Positions 1-8,917 of a stretch of 64,000 nt of DNA are shown here, one piece after another. Within the stretch, counting starts at the first letter, position 1. Each line of letters starts with the position of its first letter. A program made the position numbers and the translations under genes. The notes under the pieces were generated by a model that was not told where the DNA came from, searched no databases, and was given only the letters and a program-made list of their open reading frames with translations. The stretch is from Henriciella litoralis (GTDB lineage: Bacteria; Pseudomonadota; Alphaproteobacteria; Caulobacterales; Hyphomonadaceae), in assembly GCF_002088935.1 (NCBI RefSeq), contig NZ_NCSS01000006.1, positions 2,978,078 through 3,042,077 on the forward strand. Direction: 5' to 3'.

Positions 1-349
1 TCTCGTCGGCATTGTCCAGCTCGCCATACCGGTCGGAGGATGCACAGTTGAGCATGGCGACGGTAAGCCCGCTCATCGCCGTCACGCTCACCTCATAATC
101 GCGAGGGGACTTGACCTGCTCTGACATCACCCGGGCGGCCGCCATCGCATCTTCCGCCGAGGGATCAGGCAGCGAACGCGACCATTCATCGAAACCGCAG
201 GTACATGCCGCGAGCTGGTCTGCCCCCCGCTCTTCGCACTGGGCGAGGAAGGCGGAACGGTAGGTGCTCACCGTCGGCTTGGGCTCGTCCGCCGCCACCG
301 GCAGCGCGCCCATAACAGCCGCTGCCGTGAGGAATACGCCGACCCGCAT
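1..349 (-). CDS. Small secreted protein, 3' end outside window
   Basis: The reading frame starts at the ATG whose complement is at 347-349 and runs off the left edge, giving 116 visible residues. The start overlaps the stop of the VWA gene as TGATG, so the two are translationally coupled. It begins with a clear Sec signal peptide (MRVGVFLTAAAVMGALPVAA, cleavage probably before DEPKP). The mature part has several cysteines (QCEERG, AACTCGF, MLNCASS), suggesting disulfides in the periplasm. I do not recognise a family and assign no function. Coupling to a secreted VWA protein suggests the two act in the same compartment. Confidence 0.6.
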   Translation of the reverse strand, partial: MRVGVFLTAAAVMGALPVAADEPKPTVSTYRSAFLAQCEERGADQLAACTCGFDEWSRSLPDPSAEDAMAAARVMSEQVKSPRDYEVSVTAMSGLTVAMLNCASSDRYGELDNADE

Positions 350-1875
350 CACTGCACCGTCAGCGTCTGGCGCGCGATGACATAAGGCACGCTCGACACG
401 ATCACATAGCGAAGTTCGTAGGTTCCCGGCGCGTCCGGTGCCGTGAGAGCCACCGAGTCGCCCGACGTGTAGACATAGTCATAGCCCTGCGAATAGCTGC
501 CCGCGCCTTCGTCCGGCTCGGTGATGGTCACATAGACATCGCTGCCGCCATCCGAAACGACGGGGCCGCTCGCGACGACGGAGAAGCTGGCACCGGCAGA
601 CACGCTGGACGGGGCATCCATGCTGGCCGCCGACGGCGCAATGGTCAGCGCCTTGCGTTCCTGGACCGTGTTCACATCACCGGCCTCGCGCACGACACGG
701 ATCTCGTAGGCTCCGCCTTCGCCCGGCGCGCGCAGGATGACGCCTTCTTCGGTCAGGTATTCAAACACCTCATACTCGGCGTCGGCGGCGTCGGCTGCAA
801 CGATGGTCACATAGTCTGTTGCAGGATCGAAAGCGGTCGCCCAGCGTACAGGGACGGCGTAGCCCGCCTCCACGCTGTCCGGCGCCTCGATCGCGCCCTT
901 CACCGGGGTGAGCAGGATCGGCCGGGTGGCGAGCACGCTTTCCCCATCGCTCGCGACATAGCGCAGCTCATACGCGCCTTCTGTGCCCGGCATGCGCACT
1001 TCCAGCGGATTGCCCTTGGACACCAGACCCGAAACCAGCGCGTCGCGCACATCCGCCCCAGGGGCATAGACGCCGATCCTGTCGAACTCCCCTCCGGGGC
1101 CGGTCCAGGCCACCTCGACCAGCGTGCCAAGTTCGGCTTCGTCCGGCGCGTCCAGCGTAGCAGGGTCAAGTGCGACAGGTTCAGGCTCAGGTGCCGGTTC
1201 GGTCTTCGGCGCGGCCTGGGCGGTCTTCTCTAGAGCGGGGCCGAGGTCCTTGGCACTGTCGACATCGGTATAGGTGCCGCCGGTCTGGTCGGCGATGCAG
1301 GCCAGTGCAGCCTTATCGGCCGGTTTGCGGATGTCGACACCGACCACATGGGCCACGAGGTCGATGTTCTGTTTCTTCAATTCTGCCGCCAGCGCGCACG
1401 GGTCACCCCCGCAGGTCTCGATCCCGTCGCTGACAAGGATGATTGAGCCTCGGCCATCGCCCGGCAGCAGGCCTGCAGACTTGCGTAGCGCGCTCGTTAT
1501 CGGCGTGCGCCCGCGCGGAATGATGCCATCGACTGCATCAATCATGGTGTCGCGATTGCCGGTCCCGGGCTCGGCGATCACTTCGATATCGCTGCAATCG
1601 CTCTGCTTGCGGTGGCCGTAGGCAACAAGCCCCACCGGGCGGCTCGCCTCAATGCGCGGCAACAGGTCGCCGAACGCGCCGCGCGCCAACGAAATCTTCG
1701 CCTCGCCGTCGATCTGACCCCACATGGAGTTGGACCCGTCCAGCACGAACACGACGGGATCGTCGTTCGGCGCGGTGTTCTGCGCGGCTGCAGTCAGCGA
1801 CAAAGCAAGACCGGCCAGAGACAGGCTGCTAAGGAGCGCGGTTCGCAGCGGGCGATGGAAGGTGTATCGGGTCAT
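349..1875 (-). CDS. Secreted von Willebrand factor type A domain protein
   Basis: A 508-residue protein. The frame is open further upstream, but MTRYTFHRPLRT is chosen as start because it is followed directly by a signal peptide ending near LTAAAQ; the longer version has no such signal. The N-terminal third is a VWA domain with a MIDAS motif (FVLDGSNSMWGQ, D-x-S-x-S) and the downstream metal-binding threonine in GRTPITSAL. VWA domains bind metal-dependent protein ligands. The rest is two or three beta-rich repeat-like modules with recurring phrases (GAYELRYVASDGES, GAYEIRVV, GTYELRYVI), probably Ig-like. A Pro/Glu linker (TEPAPEPEPV) separates the halves. It is probably periplasmic or surface exposed. 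The ligand is unknown. Confidence 0.8.
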   Translation of the reverse strand: MTRYTFHRPLRTALLSSLSLAGLALSLTAAAQNTAPNDDPVVFVLDGSNSMWGQIDGEAKISLARGAFGDLLPRIEASRPVGLVAYGHRKQSDCSDIEVIAEPGTGNRDTMIDAVDGIIPRGRTPITSALRKSAGLLPGDGRGSIILVSDGIETCGGDPCALAAELKKQNIDLVAHVVGVDIRKPADKAALACIADQTGGTYTDVDSAKDLGPALEKTAQAAPKTEPAPEPEPVALDPATLDAPDEAELGTLVEVAWTGPGGEFDRIGVYAPGADVRDALVSGLVSKGNPLEVRMPGTEGAYELRYVASDGESVLATRPILLTPVKGAIEAPDSVEAGYAVPVRWATAFDPATDYVTIVAADAADAEYEVFEYLTEEGVILRAPGEGGAYEIRVVREAGDVNTVQERKALTIAPSAASMDAPSSVSAGASFSVVASGPVVSDGGSDVYVTITEPDEGAGSYSQGYDYVYTSGDSVALTAPDAPGTYELRYVIVSSVPYVIARQTLTVQ

Positions 1876-2108
1876 GTCGGCATCCTGTGTAGAAGGGGGC
1901 GAAAACGTCCCGTCATGGGACTTCTCCTCCTCTCCACGCATCGTGATCGGGAAACCGGACACCAATTCGCAATTGGGAGCGGTTAGGCGCCGCGTGGGGG
2001 CTACAGACCGATGAAAAAAATGTGTTTGGTTTGAAGCATTAGTTCGCGCGTGTGCGGGGGCAGAGATAAAACTGTATGGCTCTGCCTCCACCATGGCGAT
2101 AGAGCGGC
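1876..2108. other. Divergent intergenic region, VWA gene / cobT
   Basis: This 233-bp stretch separates the leftward VWA gene from rightward cobT and must hold both promoters. A short stretch resembles a piece of a B12 riboswitch (GGGAAACCGG near 1947), but the diagnostic CCCGCAACTG and B12-box strings are absent. I see no other structured element. Confidence 0.4.
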
Positions 2109-3125
2109 ATGATGACGACGCCCAACGAAGATTTTCAAACATCGATCCAACGTGCCCTCGATTCCAAGACCAAGCCGGTTGGTTCGCTTGGGCGGATTGA
2201 GGGATTGGCTGCCCAGCTTGCAAAAATCCAGAACACCCTTCTGCCCATCATAGCGAATTGCCAGCTCACCATATTTGCCGGAGACCACGGCATGGCGGCG
2301 GCAGGGGTGTCTGCTTACCCGCAGGATGTCACCCGGCAAATGGTGTCGAACTTTCTCGCGGGTGGTGCGGCGGCGAACGTGTTTGCTCGCACGCTTGGCG
2401 TCGATGTGCAGGTGGTCGATTGCGGCGTCGCGGGCGAGCCGATGGATCATCCCGCTCTTCTTTCGCTTCGTATTGGGGCGGGGACCGCAAATGCGATCAA
2501 CGGCCCGGCCATGACAGGAGATGAACGGGACCAGGCGCTGGCCAACGGACGCGTCATTGGTGCCAAAGGTGATCATCACGCGGCCTGCTTCGGTGAGATG
2601 GGGATTGGAAATACGTCCTCGGCAAGCCTTATGGCGGCGAAGATCCTGGGCTTTCCTGTCGGAGCGCTTGTCGGGCGCGGGACCGGTCTGGACGGCGATG
2701 GACTCCAGAAGAAACAGGCGTTGCTGGAAACGGCCGCCGGGCGGACACCGGAGAAACTCCACGCAGACACAGCACTAATGGAGTATGGAGGCTTTGAGAT
2801 TGTCACCATGGCGGGCGCCATGCTCGGTGCGGCCGAAGCCGGAAAGATCGTCATCGTGGATGGCTTCATTGCAACCGCTGCAGCCCTTTGCGCGCGAGAC
2901 ATCGTGCCAGGCTGCGAGCGCAGCTTTGTCTACGCCCACCGCTCCGCTGAAGCTGGGCACGCTTGCGTGCTGGATGCGCTCGACGCCAAACCGCTCCTCG
3001 ATCTCGATATGCGTCTGGGCGAGGGCACGGGCGCGCTGCTCGCCTGGCCACTGATCCAGGCAGCGGCTGCGATGTTGCGCGACATGGCGAGTTTCGACAG
3101 CGCAGGCGTCAGCGGTCCGGCATGA
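2109..3125 (+). CDS. cobT: Nicotinate-nucleotide--dimethylbenzimidazole phosphoribosyltransferase
   Basis: CobT transfers phosphoribose from nicotinate mononucleotide to 5,6-dimethylbenzimidazole, making alpha-ribazole phosphate, the lower ligand of cobalamin. The 338-residue length is typical. Family signatures are SKTKPVGSLGRIE near the N-terminus, AGDHGMAAAGVSAYPQ, the GEMGIGNTSSAS block and the C-terminal LGEGTGALLAWPL containing the catalytic glutamate (about residue 305). The start is ATGATG, so either codon could be used. It is the first gene of cobT-cobS-cobC-cobO, with a 4-bp ATGA overlap into cobS, implying one transcript and coupled translation. No bluB is in the window, so the source of dimethylbenzimidazole is not shown. 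Confidence 0.95.
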   Translation: MMTTPNEDFQTSIQRALDSKTKPVGSLGRIEGLAAQLAKIQNTLLPIIANCQLTIFAGDHGMAAAGVSAYPQDVTRQMVSNFLAGGAAANVFARTLGVDVQVVDCGVAGEPMDHPALLSLRIGAGTANAINGPAMTGDERDQALANGRVIGAKGDHHAACFGEMGIGNTSSASLMAAKILGFPVGALVGRGTGLDGDGLQKKQALLETAAGRTPEKLHADTALMEYGGFEIVTMAGAMLGAAEAGKIVIVDGFIATAAALCARDIVPGCERSFVYAHRSAEAGHACVLDALDAKPLLDLDMRLGEGTGALLAWPLIQAAAAMLRDMASFDSAGVSGPA

Positions 3126-3880
3126 AGGACGAACTCGCCAAGCTTGGCCTCGCCATCCAGTTCCTCACGCGCATCCCGCTGCCCATAGAGCCGGGTTATA
3201 CGCCAGAGCGGATGGCAGGTACGCCTGCCTACTATCCGCTGGTTGGGGCGATGATCGGGGGCGTGTGTGCGGGGGGCTTCTGGCTTGCATCGCTGGGCTT
3301 GCCAGCAGGTGTCAGCGTCGTCATCGCGCTCGGGGTGGGCCTGCTCCTGACCGGGGCGTTCCATGAGGATGGTCTGGCCGACACGTTCGACGGCGTGGGC
3401 GGCGGACTAACGCGTGAGACAGCGCTCCTTATCATGAAGGACAGCCGGATCGGCACTTATGGCACCGCGGCGCTGGTCGTTGTCCTGCTTCTCAAGGCGG
3501 CTGCCCTGGCCGCCATGCCGGGCGCAGTTGTCATCGTCGCGCTGGTCGCCGGCCATGCCCTGTCGCGGCTCTCCGCCGTCCTGGTCATCGCGACCAGCCG
3601 CTATGTGCGGGAGGAGGGCACTGGCAAGCCGGTCGCGGCGGGCCTGTCTCTCGGCGCATTGTGCGTCGCCTGTCTGACCGGCGCGCTGACCATCGCTTTC
3701 TGGTCTCTCCTTCAGCCTTTCTCGGCCATACTCTGTGGGCTTGGCGGACTTGTCATCGGCCATGTGCTCATGCGGCTGGTCTTCGAGCCCAAACTCGGCG
3801 GATATACCGGTGACACGCTGGGCGCAGTCCAGCAGGTCAGCGAGACAGGTTTCTATCTCGGTCTGCTCGTATGGTTCTGA
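3122..3880 (+). CDS. cobS: Adenosylcobinamide-GDP ribazoletransferase (cobalamin synthase)
   Basis: CobS joins adenosylcobinamide-GDP to alpha-ribazole or its phosphate at the inner membrane, the last condensation in B12 assembly. The frame is open upstream, but ATG at 3122 overlapping the cobT stop is the correct start (252 residues, normal length). Family features are FLTRIPLP near the N-terminus, ALGVGLLLTGAFHEDGLADTFDGVGGG with the conserved acidic metal-binding motif, KDSRIGTYG, and several hydrophobic helices through the C-terminal half. GGYTGDTLGA near the end is also characteristic. The 3' end overlaps cobC by 10 bp. Confidence 0.95.
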   Translation: MKDELAKLGLAIQFLTRIPLPIEPGYTPERMAGTPAYYPLVGAMIGGVCAGGFWLASLGLPAGVSVVIALGVGLLLTGAFHEDGLADTFDGVGGGLTRETALLIMKDSRIGTYGTAALVVVLLLKAAALAAMPGAVVIVALVAGHALSRLSAVLVIATSRYVREEGTGKPVAAGLSLGALCVACLTGALTIAFWSLLQPFSAILCGLGGLVIGHVLMRLVFEPKLGGYTGDTLGAVQQVSETGFYLGLLVWF

Positions 3881-4389
3881 CGCTGCTGCGCCATACCCGC
3901 GTCGATGTGGCACCCGGCACCTGCTATGGCGTAAGCGATGTCGCACTGGCGGCGAGTTTTGTCAGGGAGGTGGACGCGCTCCTCCCCGGCCTGCCGGAAG
4001 TCGACCTTGTCTTGACCAGCCCTCTGTCGCGCTGCCGGCGGCTGGCCGAGCGCATTGCCACGCACGTAATCCGGCCGCTCAGTGAAGATGACCGCATCCG
4101 TGAGATGGATTTCGGGCGGTGGGAAGGCCGTTTATGGAACGAGATCCCGCGCGCCGAGATTGATGCCTGGGCGGCGGACTTCCTGCATGCCCGCCCGCAT
4201 GGCGGAGAAAGCGTCGCCATGTTGCGTGCCCGCGCGCTGGACGCCTTGCGCGATCATCGCAACAACGACGGTCACACCTTGATTGTCACGCATGCAGGCG
4301 TCATCAAGGCAGCCCTCGCCGCAGAGGAGACCGCCGCAGGCTACGCCATGGGGATCGACTTTGGCGGGTTCGTAACTCTGATCTATTGA
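3871..4389 (+). CDS. cobC: Alpha-ribazole phosphatase (histidine phosphatase family)
   Basis: A 172-residue histidine phosphatase. The phosphoacceptor motif is LLRHTRVD at residues 5-12, with the second arginine and acid residues in LTSPLSRCRRLAE and EMDFGRWEGR, and the second catalytic histidine in LIVTHAGVI. In this position it most likely removes the phosphate from alpha-ribazole-5-phosphate or adenosylcobalamin-5-phosphate (Salmonella CobC activity; note that P. denitrificans uses cobC for a different enzyme). It overlaps the end of cobS and is followed after 11 bp by cobO. Assignment to the B12 pathway rests on context, since the fold is shared with other phosphatases. Confidence 0.88.
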   Translation: MVLTLLRHTRVDVAPGTCYGVSDVALAASFVREVDALLPGLPEVDLVLTSPLSRCRRLAERIATHVIRPLSEDDRIREMDFGRWEGRLWNEIPRAEIDAWAADFLHARPHGGESVAMLRARALDALRDHRNNDGHTLIVTHAGVIKAALAAEETAAGYAMGIDFGGFVTLIY

Positions 4390-4400
4390 AAGGACGTTCC

Positions 4401-5003
4401 ATGCCAACTCAGCAGACCCATACCGACAGGATGAAAGCCCTCCAGGCCGAGCAGAAGAAGAAAACGTCCGAAGCCCGCGACCCGGGCCGTGGTCTCGTCC
4501 TGGTTCACACTGGCAATGGCAAGGGCAAGTCAAGCTCGGCTTTCGGTGTCATCATTCGTGCGCTCGGCTGGAAACAGAAAGTCGGTGTCGTCCAGTTCAT
4601 CAAGGGAAAGTGGGTGACTGGCGAGAAGCAGTTCTTCATGAAGTTCGACGACCAGATCGACTGGCACACCATGGGTGAAGGCTTCACCTGGGACACCCAG
4701 GACCGGGACCGTGACGTCGCGGCCGCCGAATCGGCTTTCGCCCGGGCCGCCGAAATGATGCAGAGCGGTGAGTATGATCTCATCGTGCTGGACGAGATAA
4801 ATATCGCCCTGCGTTACGACTATCTCGACATCGACAAAGTGCTTGGGGCCCTGAAGGCCCGCTCCAATCGCACCAGCGTCATCCTTACGGGTCGCGATGC
4901 CAAGCCGGAGCTTTGCGATTATGCCGATCTCGTCAGCGAGATGACCGAGGTGAAGCACCCCTTCAAGGCAGGCATAAAGGCCCAGCGAGGTATTGATTTC
5001 TGA
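4401..5003 (+). CDS. cobO: Corrinoid adenosyltransferase
   Basis: CobO adenosylates cob(I)yrinic acid a,c-diamide and other corrinoids with ATP. An upstream ATG at 4386 is in frame, but ATG at 4401 follows an AGGACG ribosome site at 4391 and yields 200 residues, the usual length. The P-loop is HTGNGKGKSSSAFG, with the typical VVQFIKGKW, EGFTWDTQDRDRD, LIVLDEINIALRYDYL and LTGRDA blocks. The N-terminal basic/Gln-rich extension before the P-loop is normal for CobO/BtuR. It is the last gene of the cobT operon and is followed by a converging yceI gene. Confidence 0.95.
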   Translation: MPTQQTHTDRMKALQAEQKKKTSEARDPGRGLVLVHTGNGKGKSSSAFGVIIRALGWKQKVGVVQFIKGKWVTGEKQFFMKFDDQIDWHTMGEGFTWDTQDRDRDVAAAESAFARAAEMMQSGEYDLIVLDEINIALRYDYLDIDKVLGALKARSNRTSVILTGRDAKPELCDYADLVSEMTEVKHPFKAGIKAQRGIDF

Positions 5004-5075
5004 AAGGCCACCCGCCGCCAGACACTCTCTGGAGCAAGGCACGGTTTTTCTGGAAAACCTCTCCTGGCGTGGCGA

Positions 5076-5717
5076 TCACTCGTCTTCGGCCTCGAAGACA
5101 AAAGTGAATGTGACGGGTGAGGCCGGCGTGATGGAGGGCAATCCAGCCACTTCGCGCAACCGCTCAAGCCCATTGTCCAGATTAAATTCGGCCACGTTCA
5201 CCACCACGGGCTCTGCAGACGCTACCTCTATGCGGGCGTCCCCAATCCGGGTGACGAAGACATCGGCATAGACCGGGGCCTCCACGCCGTGCAACGACAA
5301 CTCGCCCGTGATCTCCGCCTTAGTGCGGCCACCGACCGGTAGATCGGCAAAAGCCTCCGGATCGACGGAGGCATTTATCGTGGCCACGGGATAGGTGCCG
5401 GTCTCAAAGAACATCTCTCGCATGCGCTCATTGCGCAGGTCGATCTTGGTTTCGACCTTGTCGAGCGGGATATCTATCTCGGCTTCGCCGTCAGGTGAAA
5501 TCTGTCCTGAAAGACCTGCAAAAGTATGGCTTTCAATCAATTCACCTGCCTTGATTGAAGCGAACGCAATGCTCGACCCTGCGGTATCGAGCGACCATGT
5601 CGCTGAAACTGGTCTGGCGTCGGCCTGTTGGGCGTTTCCAGCTTCCGGTGTTCCCTGTCCACAACTTGCCGCCATAAGAATGGCCGCGGCCAAACCTGTC
5701 ATTGCTTTCGCTCGCAT
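5076..5717 (-). CDS. YceI-family lipoprotein
   Basis: A 213-residue protein with a lipoprotein signal: a hydrophobic stretch ending in AAILMAASC, cysteine about residue 19. The mature protein matches the YceI/lipocalin-like family (WSLDTAGSSIAFASIK, HTFAGLSGQISPDGEAEIDI, NERMREMFFETGTYPVATI). YceI proteins bind polyisoprenoid or amphiphilic ligands in the periplasm; the role here is unknown. It is transcribed against the cob genes, sits between two B12 blocks and is divergent from the riboswitch-controlled btuB. A short inverted repeat (GGTTTT...AAAACC, 5043-5059) in the convergent gap with cobO may end transcription. Confidence 0.85.
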   Translation of the reverse strand: MRAKAMTGLAAAILMAASCGQGTPEAGNAQQADARPVSATWSLDTAGSSIAFASIKAGELIESHTFAGLSGQISPDGEAEIDIPLDKVETKIDLRNERMREMFFETGTYPVATINASVDPEAFADLPVGGRTKAEITGELSLHGVEAPVYADVFVTRIGDARIEVASAEPVVVNVAEFNLDNGLERLREVAGLPSITPASPVTFTFVFEAEDE

Positions 5718-5869
5718 ATCGTCAACCTAACGCACTTGCTTTGAATTCCATCCGACTGTGAAGTGGGGGCTGCCCTCGTTCCGACCGCTTCACCACACGC
5801 AGCGTTGCACACTGACAGCGCCAACCGCAACCCAATTGACAATCTCTCGCACTTGCAGCATCCAGCGCC

Positions 5870-6035
5870 TCAGATGGTGCTCCCTTAACAGGGGGCTAAG
5901 AGGGAAGCCGGTGTAAATCCGGTGCTGTACCCGCAACTGTCAGCCAGGAGCTGATGGCCAACCAAGCCACTGGGGCACATGCCCTGGGAAGGCGGCCAAA
6001 GGCATTGATCGGCGAGCCAGGAGACCTGCCATCGC
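5870..6035 (+). ncRNA. Cobalamin (AdoCbl) riboswitch
   Basis: The core pattern is visible: GGTGCTCCCTTAACAGGGG, then GGGAAGCCGGTGTAAATCC, then GCTGTACCCGCAACTGTCA (5922-5942), and the B12 box AGCCAGGAGACCTGCC (6015-6030). The ends GATGG and CCATC can pair as stem P1. It lies about 185 bp upstream of the btuB start, in the correct orientation. Downstream are a hairpin (CATGAGCC/GGCTCATG, 6131-6149) and a CCTCTC element (6087-6092) complementary to the btuB Shine-Dalgarno GAGAGG (6205-6210). Both could serve as expression platform. There is no terminal U-run, which suggests translational control. Expected effect: repression of the uptake operon when B12 is plentiful. Confidence 0.95.
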
Positions 6036-6217
6036 GTCGTTCGTCCGGAGACCGGGATAAGTTCTCTGAGGGCGGGAAGGCTGATGCCTCTCCTTTTGTA
6101 ACGACACCCTGAAAACAGGCTGGCCGCCCGCATGAGCCATAGGCTCATGGGTCAGATATTGTCGTTATGAATTGCACCTGTCTTCACGGGCGGCGCGGTG
6201 CTGTGAGAGGAATACCC

Positions 6218-8062
6218 ATGTATAAGACGGCTCTGCTCAGCGCGGCGGCCATCGGCATTGCTATGCCGGGTTTCGCGCAACAATCGGATACTGAAGAAAA
6301 CAAGCTAGCTCCGATCATTGTCGAAGGCTCACGCCTCGACCAGACAGCCACAGAAGTCGGGTCCAGCGTCAGCATCATCTCTGCTGAAGATCTTGAAAAG
6401 CTCGACCTCGACTTCGCACTCGACGCAGTGGCCACAGCGCCCGGCGTCACGATAAATCAGAACGGCACCTTTGGCGGTTCAGCGAGCGTCCGCATCCGTG
6501 GGGCCTCGTCAGGGCAGACACTTGTCCTCATAGACGGCGTCCCGGTTGGCGATCCTTCGACGACAGATGGCAGCTTCAACTTCGCCTATCTCGACACCGC
6601 GAATATTGATCGGATCGAGGTTCTGAAAGGGCCGCAGTCGACGCTCTGGGGCTCAGACGCCATTGGCGGCGTGGTTTCCATCACGACTAAACAGCCCGAC
6701 GATGGTTTCGGTGGCATGGCATTCGCCGAATACGGCTCGTTCAACACGCTGCGTGGCGGCGCTTCCGTGGAAGGCGCAAATGAGACCGGCGATTTCCGGC
6801 TGTCCGCGTCTGGCATTTCGACCGACGGCATCTCCAAGGCCGACGAAGAGAATGGCAACACGGAAGATGACGCTTACGAGTCGACCACCCTGTCTGCAAG
6901 GGGCGGGCTAAACCTGCCAGGCGATGCGCGGCTGCAGGCAAGTGTTCTCTATAACGATGCCGAGTCCGAGTATGACAGCTTCAACGGCGCGGCTCAGGGA
7001 AGCGTCGCCGATGGCGATGAAGTCACGCAGAATGAGACTTTGTCCGGTAATGTATCGCTGGAAGTGCCGCTGCTCGACGATCGTCTGGATAACCTGTTCC
7101 TCGTCGGCTACTCCGATATCACCCGCGAGAACTTCACGAATGGGGCGCAAAGCTATTTCGCTGAGGGCGACCGGGCGATCTTCCGGTATCAGGGCACGTT
7201 CGAGATCAACGACATGAACACGTTGTCGGTCGGCGCTGAGCGAGAAGAAACCTCAGCCAATGGCGAGGACGCTGATACAGACAGCCTGTTCGCCCTGTAT
7301 GAATTCAAGCCTGTCGACTCTCTGACGCTGACAGCGGGCGTTCGCAATGATGATGACAGCCGCTTCGGATCTGAGACGACATCCCGCTTGGCAGCGGCTT
7401 GGAATCCGACCGAACAGGTTACCATTCGCTCAAGCTGGGGGCAGGGCTTCAAGGCGCCCAGCATCTTCCAGTCCACGTATATCTGTACGTTCTGCGGCCT
7501 GACTGAGCCCAATGCCGACCTAAAGCCCGAAACATCCGAAGCCTTCGACATCGGCGTGGAATGGCGTTCGGTCGATGGACGGGCCGAAGCCGGCATCACC
7601 TACTTCGATCAGGACACGGAGAACCAGATCGATTTCTCCTACACGGCTGGTTATGACAACATCGCCTTGGTCGAGAGCAAGGGCGTGGAGTTGTTTGGCG
7701 GCTATGTCCTGAATGACTGGCTCAGCGTGAACGGCAACTACACATACATCGATGCCGAAGACGGCGACGGTAATGAGCTGGCCCGCCTGCCGCAACATTC
7801 TGGCAATGTTTCGCTCGCTGTCGATCCGGAAGGCCCGTTCTCCGGGGCGGTGCTGGTTCGCTACAATGGCGATGAAGCCAATACAAACGGCACGACACTG
7901 GACGGCTGGACCCGTGTCGACCTGACAGGGCGCTACGAACTCAATGAAAGCGTCGAGCTCTATGGCCGCGTCGAGAATCTGTTCGACGAGGATTATCAGC
8001 AGATCCTTGGCTACGGCACGCCCGGCCTTTCAGGCTCGGTCGGCCTGCGGCTGCGGTACTAG
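6218..8062 (+). CDS. btuB: TonB-dependent vitamin B12 receptor
   Basis: An outer-membrane corrinoid transporter. The frame opens upstream, but ATG 6218 follows GAGAGG at 6205 and begins a signal peptide (MYKTALLSAAAIGIAMPGFA). The resulting 614 residues equal the length of E. coli BtuB. The plug domain has APIIVEGSRLDQ (TonB-box region), SVRIRGASSGQTLVLIDGVP and RIEVLKGPQSTLWGSDAIGG. The barrel ends with the usual aromatic C-terminus (GSVGLRLRY). The upstream cobalamin riboswitch and downstream btuFCD make cobalamin or cobinamide the substrate with high likelihood. It is the first gene of a long rightward operon to cobD. Confidence 0.93.
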   Translation: MYKTALLSAAAIGIAMPGFAQQSDTEENKLAPIIVEGSRLDQTATEVGSSVSIISAEDLEKLDLDFALDAVATAPGVTINQNGTFGGSASVRIRGASSGQTLVLIDGVPVGDPSTTDGSFNFAYLDTANIDRIEVLKGPQSTLWGSDAIGGVVSITTKQPDDGFGGMAFAEYGSFNTLRGGASVEGANETGDFRLSASGISTDGISKADEENGNTEDDAYESTTLSARGGLNLPGDARLQASVLYNDAESEYDSFNGAAQGSVADGDEVTQNETLSGNVSLEVPLLDDRLDNLFLVGYSDITRENFTNGAQSYFAEGDRAIFRYQGTFEINDMNTLSVGAEREETSANGEDADTDSLFALYEFKPVDSLTLTAGVRNDDDSRFGSETTSRLAAAWNPTEQVTIRSSWGQGFKAPSIFQSTYICTFCGLTEPNADLKPETSEAFDIGVEWRSVDGRAEAGITYFDQDTENQIDFSYTAGYDNIALVESKGVELFGGYVLNDWLSVNGNYTYIDAEDGDGNELARLPQHSGNVSLAVDPEGPFSGAVLVRYNGDEANTNGTTLDGWTRVDLTGRYELNESVELYGRVENLFDEDYQQILGYGTPGLSGSVGLRLRY

Positions 8063-8071
8063 GTGCAGTTC

Positions 8072-8917
8072 ATGTCGAGACTGGCGATCCTTTCTTTCAT
8101 CGGGTTCGGACTTGCTGCCTGCGGTGATCCTCCCACGCCGCAGGTCAAAGATGGCGACCGCCCGATGCGGATCGTCAGTCTCGATTATTGCGCCGACCAA
8201 TATGTCCTGAAACTTGCCGACGAGGAGCAGGTTCTCGCGATCTCTCCCGATGCCGTGAAGGACTTTTCCTACATGCGCGAAGAAGCGGTGGGCGTTCCAA
8301 CCGTGCGGCCCATCGCGGAGGACGTTCTTATCCTGAAACCCGATCTGGTCGTTCGTGCCTATGGCGGTGGACCGAATGCTGAAGCTTTCTTTGAACGCGC
8401 TGGCGTCCCGGTTCTGACTGTAGGTTGGACGTCGAATGTCGACAGTGAGGAAGTCGGCTCCATACCGAATCTGATCCAGCACATGGCCGATGGCCTTGGC
8501 CAGAGCGAACGCGGCCGCCAACTCGTAACTGACTTCAGGGCGCGTCTTGCTGCAATCGACAAGCGAACCAACGGCGAAACGGCGCTCTATCTCACGCCTG
8601 CCGGTGTCACGACGGGGCCCGGCGCCATGGTGCACGAAATGCTGGTCTCAGCCGGCTTCGAGAATTTTGAGGAGCAGCCCGGCTGGCGCTCCATTCCGCT
8701 CGAACGGCTGGCCTATGAGCGGCCGGACGTGATCGCAGCCGCCTTTTTCGAGCAGAAGACAAACCATCCCGATTCCTGGAGTCCGATGAAGCACCCGGTT
8801 GCAGAACGTCAGATGGACGAATTGACCGTCGTCCCGCTCAAAGGTGCATGGACGGCCTGTGGCGGCTGGTTCATCCTCGATGCCATCGAAGCGCTCGCCG
8901 AGGGAGGCGCATCGTGA
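8072..8917 (+). CDS. btuF: Corrinoid ABC transporter substrate-binding lipoprotein
   Basis: A periplasmic-binding protein of the helical-backbone (BtuF/FhuD) class. A GTG at 8063 directly follows btuB, but ATG 8072 is better spaced from the AGGTG at 8061 and gives 281 residues. The signal ends in a lipobox (GFGLAAC), so it is probably membrane anchored. The fold is indicated by RIVSLDYCADQYVLKLA, a VGVPTVRPIAEDVLILKPDLVV segment and a C-terminal AYERPDVIAAAFF. Position between btuB and btuC supports a B12-uptake role. It diverges from E. coli BtuF, so the symbol is by context. Confidence 0.85.
   Translation: MSRLAILSFIGFGLAACGDPPTPQVKDGDRPMRIVSLDYCADQYVLKLADEEQVLAISPDAVKDFSYMREEAVGVPTVRPIAEDVLILKPDLVVRAYGGGPNAEAFFERAGVPVLTVGWTSNVDSEEVGSIPNLIQHMADGLGQSERGRQLVTDFRARLAAIDKRTNGETALYLTPAGVTTGPGAMVHEMLVSAGFENFEEQPGWRSIPLERLAYERPDVIAAAFFEQKTNHPDSWSPMKHPVAERQMDELTVVPLKGAWTACGGWFILDAIEALAEGGAS

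Noticed and set aside
1935..2000. Second B12 riboswitch before cobT
   Set aside because: GGGAAACCGG and nearby bases recall the motif, but CCCGCAACTG and the B12 box AGCCAGGAGACC are absent.
2001..2762. 253-codon leftward ORF opposite cobT
   Set aside because: Shadow of cobT with no homology, overlapping the cobT reading frame fully.
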